A stretch of 64,000 nucleotides of DNA, from NCBI GenBank assembly GCA_045106735.1, contig JBGCEZ010000045.1:1-64000 (forward strand). Reading direction: 5' to 3'. This document shows positions 43,222 to 57,532 of this stretch, one piece after another (position 1 is the first letter of the stretch; every line of letters begins with the position of its first letter). The DNA comes from JBGCEZ01 sp045106735. Its GTDB lineage: Bacteria; Planctomycetota; Phycisphaerae; Phycisphaerales; SM1A02. A program made the position numbers and the translations under genes. The notes under the pieces were generated by a model. It searched no databases, had not been told where the DNA came from, and saw nothing but the letters and a program-made list of their open reading frames with translations.

Positions 43222-43276
43222 TCCCGGCGGCCGATGCCCCGGCACGGCCAAAGTGATACAAGTAGCCCCCCCGCGG

Positions 43277-43307
43277 GTGGTCGCGGCCACGCGATCACTC
43301 GCTTTTT
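43277..43307 (+). terminator. Intrinsic terminator between the two pstS genes
   Basis: A 9-bp stem with one G-T pair, GTGGTCGCG with CGCGATCAC, closes a GCCA loop (43277-43298). TCGCTTTTT follows. It probably ends part of the transcription from the upstream PHO box after the first pstS. Confidence 0.65.
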
Positions 43308-43386
43308 CACAGGCCGGCCGGCGGACCGGCAGTCGGACGCCCGAGCGTCCTTGCCTCGTCCGCCCGCCCACGGGAGCTCCGCCAGC

Positions 43387-44574
43387 ATGTTCGACGTGAC
43401 CCGACAACCGCTCATGACCCGCCCGACCTTCCGCCGGACGCGCACGATCTTGGCCGCGGCCACGCTGTGCACCGTCGCGACCGGCCTCGCCGGCTGCGGC
43501 TCTGGCTCGGAACCGACCCCGCCGCGCACGACGTCGACCGCCCCCGCCCCGACGACACCGGCGACCGATCCGAATCAGCCGGCCAGCGGCGCTCCGAGCA
43601 GTTCGTCGGCCACGCCTTCTGGCGGCTCGTCCGCTGCGTCGCCGACGAACGGCGCGGCCATTCGCGTCGACCCCACGCTGCCCCGCTACGACAGCTCGTC
43701 CAGCGTCACCGGCAACATCAAGAGCGTCGGCTCGGACACCATGAACAACCTGATGGCCCTCTGGGGCGAGGACTTCCAGAGCCTCCACCCCAGCGTCACC
43801 ATCGAAGTAGAAGGCAAGGGCAGTTCGACCGCCCCGCCGGCCCTGATCGCTGGCACTTCGACCTTCGGTCCCATGAGCCGGGCGATGAAGTCATCCGAGA
43901 TCGACGAGTTTGAGGCCGCCTTCGGCTACAAGCCGCTGCCGATCCGCACGGCGATCGACATGCTGGCCGTGTTCGTCCACAAGGACAATCCGATCGCCGC
44001 CACCGGCCTGACGCTGGAGCAGGTCGACGGCATCTTTTCCGAGACCCGCCGGTCCGGAGCCGACGAGATTCGCACCTGGGGCGACCTCGGCCTGACCGGC
44101 GAGTGGGCGGACAAGCCGATCAGCCTCTACGGACGCAACAGCGCGTCCGGGACCTACGGCTACTTCAAGAGCGTCGGCCTCTTCAAGGGCGACTTCAAGC
44201 CCACGGTCAAGGAACAGCCGGGCTCGTCGGCCGTCATCCAGGGCGTGGCGAGCGACCGGTACGCCATCGGCTACAGCGGCATCGGCTACGCCACCGCCGA
44301 CGTGATCGCGCTCCGAATCGCCGACAAGAACAGCCCGATCTCCGCCGCCGTCGCCCCACGCCCGGAAGACGCGGCCGACTACCCGCTGGCCCGCTTCCTG
44401 TACCTGTACGTCAACTACCGCCCCGGCAGTGACCTGCCCCCGCTCCAGGGCGAGTTTGTGCAGTTTGTGCTTTCCGCCGACGGCCAGCAGGCCGTGATCA
44501 AGGATGGCTACATTCCCGTGGCCGGGGCCATCGCCCGGGCCGACCGCGAAAAGCTCAACCTGCCGGCCGACTGA
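43387..44574 (+). CDS. pstS: Phosphate-binding lipoprotein PstS (second copy)
   Basis: The 395-aa protein starts 'MFDVTRQPLMTRPTFRRTRT' and has a lipobox ('TGLAGC'), so unlike the first copy it is probably lipid-anchored. A Pro/Ser/Thr-rich tether (about 40-95) precedes the same phosphate-binding segments found in the first copy: 'GNIKSVGSDTMNNLM', 'GKGSSTAPPALIAGTSTFGP' and 'LYGRNSASGTYGYF'. The mature domains are alike at both the protein and DNA level, indicating a tandem duplication. pstC begins 135 bp downstream. Confidence 0.95.
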   Translation: MFDVTRQPLMTRPTFRRTRTILAAATLCTVATGLAGCGSGSEPTPPRTTSTAPAPTTPATDPNQPASGAPSSSSATPSGGSSAASPTNGAAIRVDPTLPRYDSSSSVTGNIKSVGSDTMNNLMALWGEDFQSLHPSVTIEVEGKGSSTAPPALIAGTSTFGPMSRAMKSSEIDEFEAAFGYKPLPIRTAIDMLAVFVHKDNPIAATGLTLEQVDGIFSETRRSGADEIRTWGDLGLTGEWADKPISLYGRNSASGTYGYFKSVGLFKGDFKPTVKEQPGSSAVIQGVASDRYAIGYSGIGYATADVIALRIADKNSPISAAVAPRPEDAADYPLARFLYLYVNYRPGSDLPPLQGEFVQFVLSADGQQAVIKDGYIPVAGAIARADREKLNLPAD

Positions 44575-44709
44575 TTCGAACGCCCGCCCGCGTCGCCGCC
44601 AGGCGTCGCGCCCAGCCAGCCACCTGGCCCCCCGCCCCCCGGCCACCCGGCCACCTGCCGCTCCCCCCGCGTGGCCACCCGGCCATCGCCCGCTCCCGGA
44701 GTCCGTTCC

Positions 44710-47382
44710 ATGTCCGACCGCCGCGTGTTCACCGGACGGCAGCGCCGTCTGACCACCAAGGGCTCGGTCCGATTCGCCGATCGGGCGGCCCAGGCGATCA
44801 TCACGATCGGCGGCATCGGCACGATCATCGCCGTGGCCACCGTGTGTCTGTTCCTGGCCGCCGTGGTCCTGCCCCTGTTCAAGGGGGCCGAACAGTCGCT
44901 CGACGCCGACATGCAACACGATCGCGTGGCCGCCGCCGCGGGCGACGCCGCGACCCCCGGGACGACCCCCGGCCCGCCGGTGGCGGTTGGCGTGGACGAG
45001 TACCGCACCATCGGCTGGACGATGGACGCCGATGGCACGCTGACGAGTTTTCGGTTCGACACCGGCGAGACGCTGGCCCGCACCGCGGTGTTTGCCGGCG
45101 GCCCCCGGCCCACCGCCTGGAGTTTCGCCCCCGGCCGCCCGCTCGTGGTCACCGGATTCGAGGACGGCACCGTCCGCGCGTCTCGCATTCGCTTCCGCAC
45201 CCGCTTCTTGCGGGACGCCGAAATCACCGCCGACGTCCTGACCAGCACCCCCGGGTCGCCGGTGCCCTTCGGCGACGGCATGGTCGAACGCACGATCGAG
45301 AGTCAGTTCCGCCTCCAGACGATGGTGGTGGACATGGTCGGCGAGCCCGAGCCGGTGGCCGGCGGCCCGATCCTCGCCGTCAGCCACGCGGGCGACGCGG
45401 AGGACCTCAGCGTGGTTGCCCTGGGCGGCCCGGCCGACGCCGTCGCCCTGGTGCGCCTCAACGCGGCCGAAGAAGAAGACATGTTCTCCGGCGAGATGGC
45501 CATGGAGTGGAGCGGCCGGCGCGAGCTTGGCTACGGCCCCATCGACGGCGAACATCCGCGCTGGGTCGCCGTCGCCGCGTCCGGCCGCGACGCGTACGCC
45601 ATCTGGCCCGGCGGCACGATCGATCGCTGGAACCGCAGCCGCGACGAACGCACCGAGCGGACGACTGCGGGGAAGCCGATCACCGCGGCCCGCATGCTGC
45701 TGGGCGACGTCACCCTGGTGCTCGGCCACGAAGATGGTTCGCTGTCGGGCTCCTTCCCCGTCCCCGTCGACGAGGATCTGATCGACGAATCGACCGGGGC
45801 CGACGGCTTCCGGCTGGAGCCGGCCCACCAGCTCAGTGGCGCGACGGACGCCCCGGTGCGATCGATTGCCCTGGCCTCGCGCGGCCGCATGTTCGTGGCC
45901 GGCCACGACGACGGCACGATCAGTTCCTACTACATGGTCAGTGGCGAACGGCTCGGATCGACGAAGCTCGACGACGCGGCATCCATCGCCGCGGTGGCCA
46001 TCAGCCCCAAGGAAGACGCCCTGGTCGCGGCCACCGAAGGACGCGTGGCCCGGTTCGAGTTTGAACCCCGCTACCCGGAAGCCAGCATCCGCACGCTGTT
46101 CATGCCGATCTGGTACGAGGGCTACGGCGGCCCCGAACTCATCTGGCAATCCTCGGCCGCCAACGACGACGCCGAACCCAAGCTCTCGTTGATCCCGCTC
46201 ATCTTCGGCACGCTGAAGGCGACCTTCTACTCGATGATCTTCGGGGCTCCGGTCGCGCTGCTCGCGGCGATCTACACGAGTGAGTTTCTCAATCCCAAGA
46301 TCAAGTCGATCGTCAAGCCGACGATCGAACTCATGGCCTCGCTGCCCAGCGTGGTGCTCGGCTTTCTCGCCGCCCTGGTCTTTGCCCCGTACATCGAACG
46401 GGTGATTCCGGCCACGCTCGCGGTCTTCTTCACCGTGCCGTTCGTCCTGCTGCTGGGGGCGTTCCTCTGGCAGTTGCTTCCTTCGCGCACCGCCATTCGC
46501 TGGGCGCAGCACCGCATCGTCCTGATCACGCTCACCCTGCCAATCGGCGTTTGGCTCGCCCTGGCCCTCGGCCCGTGGCTCGAAGCCCTGCTCTTTGATG
46601 GCAGCCTGCGGCTCTGGCTGGACGGACTTCGCAACCGCGGCGAAGGCGGCACCAATCCGGTCGGCGGCTGGGTGATGTTCCTGATGCCGGTGTCGGCCCT
46701 GGTGGTCGGCTTCGTCATGATCCGCTTTGTCGGCCCGATCATCCGGCGACGCGTGGACGGCGACCGCCGCACGATGGCCACGATCGACCTCGTGAAGTTC
46801 GCCGTCGGCACGGTGCTCACGATCGGGCTGTCGATCCTGGCCGGCGTGTTGCTGGGCGGAGCCGGCTTCGATGTCCGGGCCCCGCTGCCGGGCATGGGCT
46901 CCTTCGTCGACACGTTCGATCAACGCAATGCCCTGGTGGTCGGCTTCGTGATGGGCTTTGCGATCATCCCGATCATCTACACGATCGCCGACGACGCCCT
47001 GTCCACCGTGCCCGATCACCTGCGGGGCGCTTCGCTCGGGGCGGGAGCCACACCGTGGCAGACGACGGTTCGCATCGTGGTGCCCACGGCCATGAGCGGC
47101 CTGTTCAGCGCCTTGATGATCGGCCTCGGCCGAGCCGTCGGCGAAACGATGATCGTGCTCATGGCCCTCGGTAATACGCCGGTCATGAACGCCAACGTCT
47201 TTGAGGGGGCCCGCACACTGTCGGCCAACCTCGCGGTCGAATTGCCGGAGGCGCCGATCGGCAGCACGCATTACCGCGTGCTCTTCCTCGCCGCCCTGCT
47301 GCTGTTCCTCATGACCTTTGTGCTCAACACGATCGCGGAGTCTGTCCGGCTCCGCTTCCGCAAGCGGGCGTACCAGCTATGA
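44710..47382 (+). CDS. pstC: Phosphate ABC transporter permease PstC with beta-propeller insert
   Basis: The 890-aa protein is far longer than E. coli PstC (about 320 aa). The first membrane helix (about 26-54, 'IGTIIAVATVCLFLAAVV') is followed by a soluble region (about 90-450) made of repeated 'GxEDGTVRASRI' and 'GHDDGTISSYYMVSGERLG' segments, which resemble WD40/YVTN blades. The permease domain begins near 495 ('LIFGTLKATFYSMIFGAPV') with 'SLPSVVLGFLAALVFAP' and 'SLGAGATPWQTTVRIVVPT'. The stop overlaps pstA by 4 bp (ATGA). The propeller would face the outside; its ligand is unknown. The start ATG gives 'MSDRRVFTGR'. Confidence 0.93.
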   Translation: MSDRRVFTGRQRRLTTKGSVRFADRAAQAIITIGGIGTIIAVATVCLFLAAVVLPLFKGAEQSLDADMQHDRVAAAAGDAATPGTTPGPPVAVGVDEYRTIGWTMDADGTLTSFRFDTGETLARTAVFAGGPRPTAWSFAPGRPLVVTGFEDGTVRASRIRFRTRFLRDAEITADVLTSTPGSPVPFGDGMVERTIESQFRLQTMVVDMVGEPEPVAGGPILAVSHAGDAEDLSVVALGGPADAVALVRLNAAEEEDMFSGEMAMEWSGRRELGYGPIDGEHPRWVAVAASGRDAYAIWPGGTIDRWNRSRDERTERTTAGKPITAARMLLGDVTLVLGHEDGSLSGSFPVPVDEDLIDESTGADGFRLEPAHQLSGATDAPVRSIALASRGRMFVAGHDDGTISSYYMVSGERLGSTKLDDAASIAAVAISPKEDALVAATEGRVARFEFEPRYPEASIRTLFMPIWYEGYGGPELIWQSSAANDDAEPKLSLIPLIFGTLKATFYSMIFGAPVALLAAIYTSEFLNPKIKSIVKPTIELMASLPSVVLGFLAALVFAPYIERVIPATLAVFFTVPFVLLLGAFLWQLLPSRTAIRWAQHRIVLITLTLPIGVWLALALGPWLEALLFDGSLRLWLDGLRNRGEGGTNPVGGWVMFLMPVSALVVGFVMIRFVGPIIRRRVDGDRRTMATIDLVKFAVGTVLTIGLSILAGVLLGGAGFDVRAPLPGMGSFVDTFDQRNALVVGFVMGFAIIPIIYTIADDALSTVPDHLRGASLGAGATPWQTTVRIVVPTAMSGLFSALMIGLGRAVGETMIVLMALGNTPVMNANVFEGARTLSANLAVELPEAPIGSTHYRVLFLAALLLFLMTFVLNTIAESVRLRFRKRAYQL

Positions 47383-49556
47383 CCTCGATGCCTGCCGGTT
47401 CCCCGGCTGTTCCGCCCTCGGATCCAGACACTGATCCGCAGACTGATCCGGCGAGCGATCCGGCGACGAAGCGCCGCGCCCGGGTGATCCGTACCAACCT
47501 CGGGGCCTACGGCGAACCCATGCTGTGGCTCACCGGTGGCGCCCTCGGCCTGTCGGTCATCATGATCGTGGGCTTGCTCGCGCTCGTGATTCGCATGGGA
47601 CTCGGGACATTCTGGCCGCAGCCGATCGTTCAAGTCGTGTTCCCCGACGGCCGAACGTTGATGGGCGAAGTGAGCCGCACGGATTCGTTCGCTCCGACCG
47701 ACTCGTCGGTGGAGGCGTACGCGGGCACGGTGCGGCAGCGCGTGGACGCCGAACTCGCCGCGGGCGAGGGCGAACTCACCCGCACGCTGCTGCGAACGGG
47801 CAACTACCGGCAAACCAACACGCACTTCGACTGGCTGGTCGACGCGGAAGTCGCCGAGCGCACGCGCCCGGAGTGGGCGATGGTGGTCGAGCGTTTGGAG
47901 TGGGGCCGCTTCTACGGCATTCCGACGGCGTTTCTGCTGGACGGAGAGGCCGTGGCCGATGGATCCGAAGCCGCATGGCAACGATTCAAGGCCGAGCACG
48001 GCGCGGTTCGCGACCGATGGCACGAACGCAATGCCCTGCAGAAGCATGACCTCGGCGATCTGGCCCGCCAGCGAGAACGTGCCCGACTGGCCGTGCGCGA
48101 AGTCGAGATCGCCTTCGACATCCCGAGTCAGTGGGCCACCGCGGCCCGCGACGTCCACCGCGCCCGCATGGCCGCCGCCGACCCGGACGCTCCCGAGTCC
48201 GCGGCCCAGCGTTTGGTCGAGGCGGAGAACCGGCTCAGCCGGCTCGAAGGCTTTGACGTCACGGTGGACGACGACGCCCGCGCCGCATACGACGACGCGC
48301 TGACCGAGTTTCAGGCCGTGGTGCAGCGGACGGAACAGGCGAACGTCGCGATCATCGCCCGCATTCGCGAACTCGACAGCGAGAACGCCCGCTTTGAGCT
48401 GGTCTTCGACACGGCGGCCGGCCAGCCGGTGACCGTGCCCCTCGACCAGATGGTGCGGGCCTACCCGCCGAACCAACTCTCGCTCGGGCAGCGCTTCGGC
48501 GTCTACTTCAGCCGGTGGGGCGAGTTCCTCACCGCCGATCCGCGGTCGGCCAACAGTGAAGGCGGCGTCTTCCCGGCAATCATCGGCACCGTCCTGATGA
48601 CGCTGATCATGGCCCTCCTCGTGGTGCCGTTCGGCGTGACCGCCGCGCTGTACCTCCGCGAGTACGCCCGCAGCGGACCGGTGGTCAGCATCGTCCGCAT
48701 CGCGATCAACAACCTCGCCGGCGTGCCGTCGATTGTCTTTGGCGTGTTTGGCCTGGGCTTCTTCTGCTACGGCGTCGGAGCGTTCATCGACGGCGGCCCG
48801 AGCCCGGCGACGGTCCTGCCCAAGCCGCAGTGGTTCGGCCTGCTCGCCGTGGCCGCGGTGGTCGGCATGGGCGCGTTCCTGGCCACGCTGGCCAGCGTCA
48901 CCAAGCCGGGCCAACCGGTCGTCGGCCGCAAGCGGATCTTCCGCAACGTGGCCGGCTTCTTGTGGCTGGCCGCGAGCCTGGGCGGCATCGGCCTGATCGC
49001 GGTGACGCCGTTCTTCGACGGCTTCTTCCAGGCCCAGCTTCCCAACCCGACCTTCGGCAAGGGCACGTTGGTCTGGGCCTCGTTCACGCTGGCCTTGCTG
49101 ACGTTGCCGGTGGTCATCGTGGCGACGGAAGAAGCCCTTTCCGCCGTGCCGAACTCGATGCGCGAAGGCTCGTACGCCTGCGGCGCGAGCAAGTGGCAAA
49201 CGATCCGCCGCATCGTGCTGCCCCGGGCCATGCCCGGCATCATGACCGGCATGATCCTGGCCATGGCCCGCGGAGCCGGTGAAGTCGCCCCCCTGATGCT
49301 CGTGGGCGCGGTCAAGCTCGCCCCGGAGCTTCCTGTTTCGGCGAGCCCGTCCGAGTACTTCGGCGTCAACCGAAGCTTCATGCACCTCGGGTACCACATC
49401 TACGACCTCGGCTTCAAGAGCCAGAACAGCGAGGCGGCCAAGCCGCTGGTGTTCACCACCACCCTGCTGCTGGTCTTCCTGGTGGCCACCCTGAACCTCT
49501 CGGCCGTCTGGCTGCGGTCACGGCTCCGACGCCGATTCGTCGGCATGAAGTTCTGA
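47379..49556 (+). CDS. pstA: Phosphate ABC transporter permease PstA with large extracytoplasmic domain
   Basis: The 725-aa protein has a first helix near 48-70 ('[17 protein letters not shown]'). A soluble region (about 75-385) follows, with a coiled-coil stretch ('[20 protein letters not shown]' and '[13 protein letters not shown]'). The permease domain starts near 397 ('[19 protein letters not shown]'), with '[19 protein letters not shown]' and the coupling loop '[20 protein letters not shown]'. It pairs with PstC, to which its gene is translationally coupled. The soluble domain is a strong size departure from the family norm (about 280-300 aa). Confidence 0.94.
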   Translation: MTSMPAGSPAVPPSDPDTDPQTDPASDPATKRRARVIRTNLGAYGEPMLWLTGGALGLSVIMIVGLLALVIRMGLGTFWPQPIVQVVFPDGRTLMGEVSRTDSFAPTDSSVEAYAGTVRQRVDAELAAGEGELTRTLLRTGNYRQTNTHFDWLVDAEVAERTRPEWAMVVERLEWGRFYGIPTAFLLDGEAVADGSEAAWQRFKAEHGAVRDRWHERNALQKHDLGDLARQRERARLAVREVEIAFDIPSQWATAARDVHRARMAAADPDAPESAAQRLVEAENRLSRLEGFDVTVDDDARAAYDDALTEFQAVVQRTEQANVAIIARIRELDSENARFELVFDTAAGQPVTVPLDQMVRAYPPNQLSLGQRFGVYFSRWGEFLTADPRSANSEGGVFPAIIGTVLMTLIMALLVVPFGVTAALYLREYARSGPVVSIVRIAINNLAGVPSIVFGVFGLGFFCYGVGAFIDGGPSPATVLPKPQWFGLLAVAAVVGMGAFLATLASVTKPGQPVVGRKRIFRNVAGFLWLAASLGGIGLIAVTPFFDGFFQAQLPNPTFGKGTLVWASFTLALLTLPVVIVATEEALSAVPNSMREGSYACGASKWQTIRRIVLPRAMPGIMTGMILAMARGAGEVAPLMLVGAVKLAPELPVSASPSEYFGVNRSFMHLGYHIYDLGFKSQNSEAAKPLVFTTTLLLVFLVATLNLSAVWLRSRLRRRFVGMKF

Positions 49557-49590
49557 GCCCGCTTCCATTCTCCGCCTCCATCGCGATCGC

Positions 49591-49650
49591 CCCCTCGGAT
49601 GCCCTCCCGGACGTCCATCACCCCTCGGACGCCCTCCTGGATGTCCTCTG
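49591..49650. repeat. Imperfect 30-bp tandem duplication in the pstA-pstB spacer
   Basis: Two adjacent 30-bp units, 49591-49620 and 49621-49650, share CCCCTCGGA[T/C]GCCCTCC and GGA[C/T]GTCC blocks with a few substitutions. Confidence 0.8.
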
Positions 49651-49674
49651 GGGGCCCGCTCCCGGATTGGTACG

Positions 49675-50688
49675 ATGCAGCACGAGTCCACCACCATGAC
49701 CGCTCCCGACGCCAACGACCTTCCTTCCTCGGTTCCCGCCGCCTCCGGTGGCGATGTGGCCATGCCCCCCGCGGGCGTGCGTCCGGATGCCGGCCACGCG
49801 GGCGGACCGGCCCACGACCCGGCGTCCCCGCCATCTCGCGTCCGGCGACCGGGCGACGGCGAAGAGAACATTCTGGCCCGCATCGCCCGCGGCGAAATCG
49901 TCCCGAGCGTGGTGCACGAAGAACTGGCTGCGGCCGAGTGCGCGTTGTCGATCGATGACTTCAACCTGTGGTACGCGGCCAAGCAGGCCCTGCACCACAA
50001 CTCGTTGAACATTCCCCGCGGCATGGTGACGGCCCTCATCGGCCCGTCCGGCTGCGGCAAGTCCACCCTGCTTCGGTCGGTCAACCGCCTGAACGACCTG
50101 CTGGACATCGTCCGCATCACCGGCGACATGACGCTCAATGGCGACTCGATCTACGACCCTGCGGTCGACGTGATCGAACTGCGCAAGCGCATGGGCATGG
50201 TCTTCCAGAAACCCAACCCGTTCCCGATGACGATCTTCGAGAACGTGGTCTACCCGCTGCGGATTGACGGCGAGCGTTCGCGTTCGGTGCTCGAAGGCGT
50301 GTGCGAACACGCCCTCCGCGGGGCGGCCCTCTGGGACGAAGTGAAGGATCGCCTGCACGAGAACGCCCTCGGCATGTCCGGCGGCCAGCAGCAGCGCCTC
50401 TGCATCGCCCGGGCCATCGCGGCCGAGCCCGAAGTGCTGCTCCTGGATGAGCCGTGCTCCGCCCTCGACCCGATCGCCACCGGCAAGATCGAGGAGCTCA
50501 TCCGCGAGCTTCGCGGCCACTACACGATCCTGATCGTCACCCACAACATGCAGCAGGCCCAGCGGTGCAGCGACTTCACTGCCCTGATGTACCTGGGCCA
50601 GATTGTCGAAGCCGGCCCGACCGTCTCCATCTTCACCAACCCGGTGCGGCAGGAGACCGAGGACTACGTGACCGGCCGCTTCGGCTGA
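49675..50688 (+). CDS. pstB: Phosphate ABC transporter ATPase PstB
   Basis: The 337-aa ATPase has an unusual N-terminal extension (about 85 residues, Pro/Ala/Gly-rich). Then come Walker A '[17 protein letters not shown]' (about 119-135), the PstB-specific Q-loop region '[19 protein letters not shown]', signature '[18 protein letters not shown]' (about 231-248) and Walker B '[13 protein letters not shown]' (about 255-267). It powers PstC-PstA. The start at 49675 is the first ATG; one at 49696 is also possible. The gene is followed by a 304-bp gap before phoU. Confidence 0.96.
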   Translation: MQHESTTMTAPDANDLPSSVPAASGGDVAMPPAGVRPDAGHAGGPAHDPASPPSRVRRPGDGEENILARIARGEIVPSVVHEELAAAECALSIDDFNLWYAAKQALHHNSLNIPRGMVTALIGPSGCGKSTLLRSVNRLNDLLDIVRITGDMTLNGDSIYDPAVDVIELRKRMGMVFQKPNPFPMTIFENVVYPLRIDGERSRSVLEGVCEHALRGAALWDEVKDRLHENALGMSGGQQQRLCIARAIAAEPEVLLLDEPCSALDPIATGKIEELIRELRGHYTILIVTHNMQQAQRCSDFTALMYLGQIVEAGPTVSIFTNPVRQETEDYVTGRFG

Positions 50689-50992
50689 GGTCGCGAGAAG
50701 TCGGGACCGCCGCCGGGACCGATGTCGAGACCGCCGCCGAGACCGATGCCGGATGCATTGCCGCCATCGGCGGAAGGCCCGACGGAGGCCCTCGCCGCCA
50801 GCCCGCAGCCGGGCGGGCGCGGGACAGGTTTTCAGGCGTCGAATGCATCCGCCCGCGCATTCTCTGCGCGGCCCCGCGCCGGCGTTTTCAAGTCCCCCAG
50901 CCCCCCAACCATGAACGTTTCGCTATCGTGATTCGTCGCGTTCCGCCACTTCTGGCCCTTTCCGCTCCCTCCAGCCCCGATCGATCCCCGCC
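50689..50992. other. pstB-phoU spacer with 24-bp tandem duplication
   Basis: Two copies of GACCGCCGCCG[G/A]GACCGATG lie at 50705-50724 and 50729-50748, an offset of 24 bp. A weak hairpin (GCGCGG-CC-CCGCGC, about 50866-50879) is followed by a short T-run. No gene was recognised. Confidence 0.6.
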
Positions 50993-51652
50993 ATGAATAC
51001 CGGTCTTCCGACCCATCTCCGTGAGATTCGACGGGCCCTGATGGCCATGAGCGCGGTGGTTGATGAGCGCTCGGGCGTGGCCCTGGACTGCCTGGATCAG
51101 GCGGATTTCGCCGCGGCCGAGAGCATTCGCCACGGCGACCGCGAGGTTGACGAGCGCGAACTCGAGATCGAACGCATGTGCATCGAGGCTCTCGCCCTGC
51201 ACGCCCCCGTTGCCGGCGACCTGCGAACGCTGCTGGCCACGCTGCGCATCAACAGTGAGCTCGAGCGGCTCGCCGATCTGGCCAAGTCCATCGGCAAGCG
51301 CATCCTGCACCTCGACCGCCTCGGCTACCTGACGACGCCGGAAGTGATGCGGCGCATGGCCCGCACCGTCCGGGCGATGATCGCGTCGACCTTCGATGCC
51401 CTGTCCCGCAATGACGCCGACCTCGCCCGTGAAGTCCGGGCCAACGACGCCCAGGTCGATGAGTTCCAGCGGATCATTCTCGACTGGACGCACAACGAGC
51501 TGCTCAAGACCGAGAGCCCGGCGAACGAAGCGGCCGTCGACCTGCTGACGATCGCAAAGAACCTGGAACGCATGGGCGACATGTGCACCAACATCGCCGA
51601 GGACATCATTTACATGGTGGACGGCGAGATCGTGCGGCACACGCGCGTGTGA
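50993..51652 (+). CDS. phoU: Phosphate uptake regulator PhoU
   Basis: The 219-aa protein is all-helical with two repeats of the PhoU bundle. The metal-binding signatures are 'INSELERLADLAKSIGK' (about 85-101) and 'AKNLERMGDMCTNIAEDI' (about 189-206). PhoU links Pst transport to PhoR and prevents PhoB activation when phosphate is plentiful. It closes the pst operon, as is usual. No Shine-Dalgarno was seen before the ATG. Confidence 0.95.
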   Translation: MNTGLPTHLREIRRALMAMSAVVDERSGVALDCLDQADFAAAESIRHGDREVDERELEIERMCIEALALHAPVAGDLRTLLATLRINSELERLADLAKSIGKRILHLDRLGYLTTPEVMRRMARTVRAMIASTFDALSRNDADLAREVRANDAQVDEFQRIILDWTHNELLKTESPANEAAVDLLTIAKNLERMGDMCTNIAEDIIYMVDGEIVRHTRV

Positions 51653-51706
51653 GGGCGACGAACCGGGCTTCTCCGCCCGCGGGGACCGAGCGTCCCAGGC
51701 TTCCTG

Positions 51707-51746
51707 GACGCCCGGACGCCCGAACGGTCGAACGCCCGGACGCCCG
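51707..51746. repeat. Five tandem 8-bp units (GACGCCCG type) between phoU and hrpA
   Basis: The units read GACGCCCG, GACGCCCG, AACGGTCG, AACGCCCG and GACGCCCG, ending 3 bp before the hrpA stop on the other strand. Confidence 0.8.
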
Positions 51747-51749
51747 GAT

Positions 51750-56936
<5,187 letters not shown>

Positions 56937-57058
56937 GGAACGGGCTCGTAACAGGACGGGGCGAAGACAGCGATGCGGCGGTAAAAGCGGCGATCCAGCA
57001 TCGTATGGGGCCGTCGGACCAGGAATCCGCCCAAACCCTTGACCGAGCGACGGGACCA

Positions 57059-57081
57059 AGTACTATTAGCCGCAGTACTGC
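57059..57081. promoter_or_regulatory. Candidate BlaI-type operator
   Basis: AGTACT occurs at 57059-57064 and 57074-57079, 15 bp apart. The second lies within the perfect palindrome GCAGTACTGC (57072-57081). The site is 20-40 bp before the BlaI-type regulator's start, where an autorepressor would bind. Confidence 0.55.
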
Positions 57082-57100
57082 GTATCACAGTGGAGTCGCG

Positions 57101-57532
57101 ATGACCGCCCAACTCGATGAACTTGGTGACCTCCAGCGGCAGATCCTCGAGACGATCTGGTCCCGGCGCGAAGCGACGGTGGCCGACGTGCGAGAGTCGC
57201 TGGCGGTGGACGGCCGCGATCTGGCGTACACCACGGTGCTCAGCACGATCCAGAAGCTCGAAAAGCGAGGCTGGCTCACGCATCGCACCGAAGGCCGAAC
57301 GCATGTCTACCGCTCCGCCCGGTCACGGGAGGACGCCGGTCGGGGCAGCGTCCGAGGCCTCGTCGAACGCCTCTTCGGCGGCCGCTCGGCCGTGGTGATG
57401 CAACATCTGGTGGACGATGAACGTCTGACCGGCGGCGAACTCGCGGAGCTGCGAGCGATGATCGACGCGCGAATCGACTCCCTCGAACCCGCCTCGGGAC
57501 GCCCGTCAACGGAGCCGACCGATGCTCAATGA
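57101..57532 (+). CDS. BlaI/MecI/CopY-family transcriptional repressor
   Basis: The 143-aa protein has a winged-helix domain (about 5-80) with 'LGDLQRQILETIWSRREATV', 'YTTVLSTIQKLEKRGWL' and 'YRSARSREDAG'. A C-terminal helical dimerisation region follows. BlaI-type repressors dimerise on palindromes near the gene and are inactivated by cleavage by a partner M56 membrane peptidase, which overlaps this gene by 11 bp. The ATG is preceded by GGAG. A candidate operator lies upstream. The target gene beyond the pair itself is unknown; no beta-lactamase is present here. Confidence 0.93.
   Translation: MTAQLDELGDLQRQILETIWSRREATVADVRESLAVDGRDLAYTTVLSTIQKLEKRGWLTHRTEGRTHVYRSARSREDAGRGSVRGLVERLFGGRSAVVMQHLVDDERLTGGELAELRAMIDARIDSLEPASGRPSTEPTDAQ

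Noticed and set aside
43891..47271. Minus-strand open frame of 1,126 codons
   Set aside because: It runs opposite pstS and pstC. The translation is His/Arg/Gly-rich without motifs, as expected for an antisense frame.
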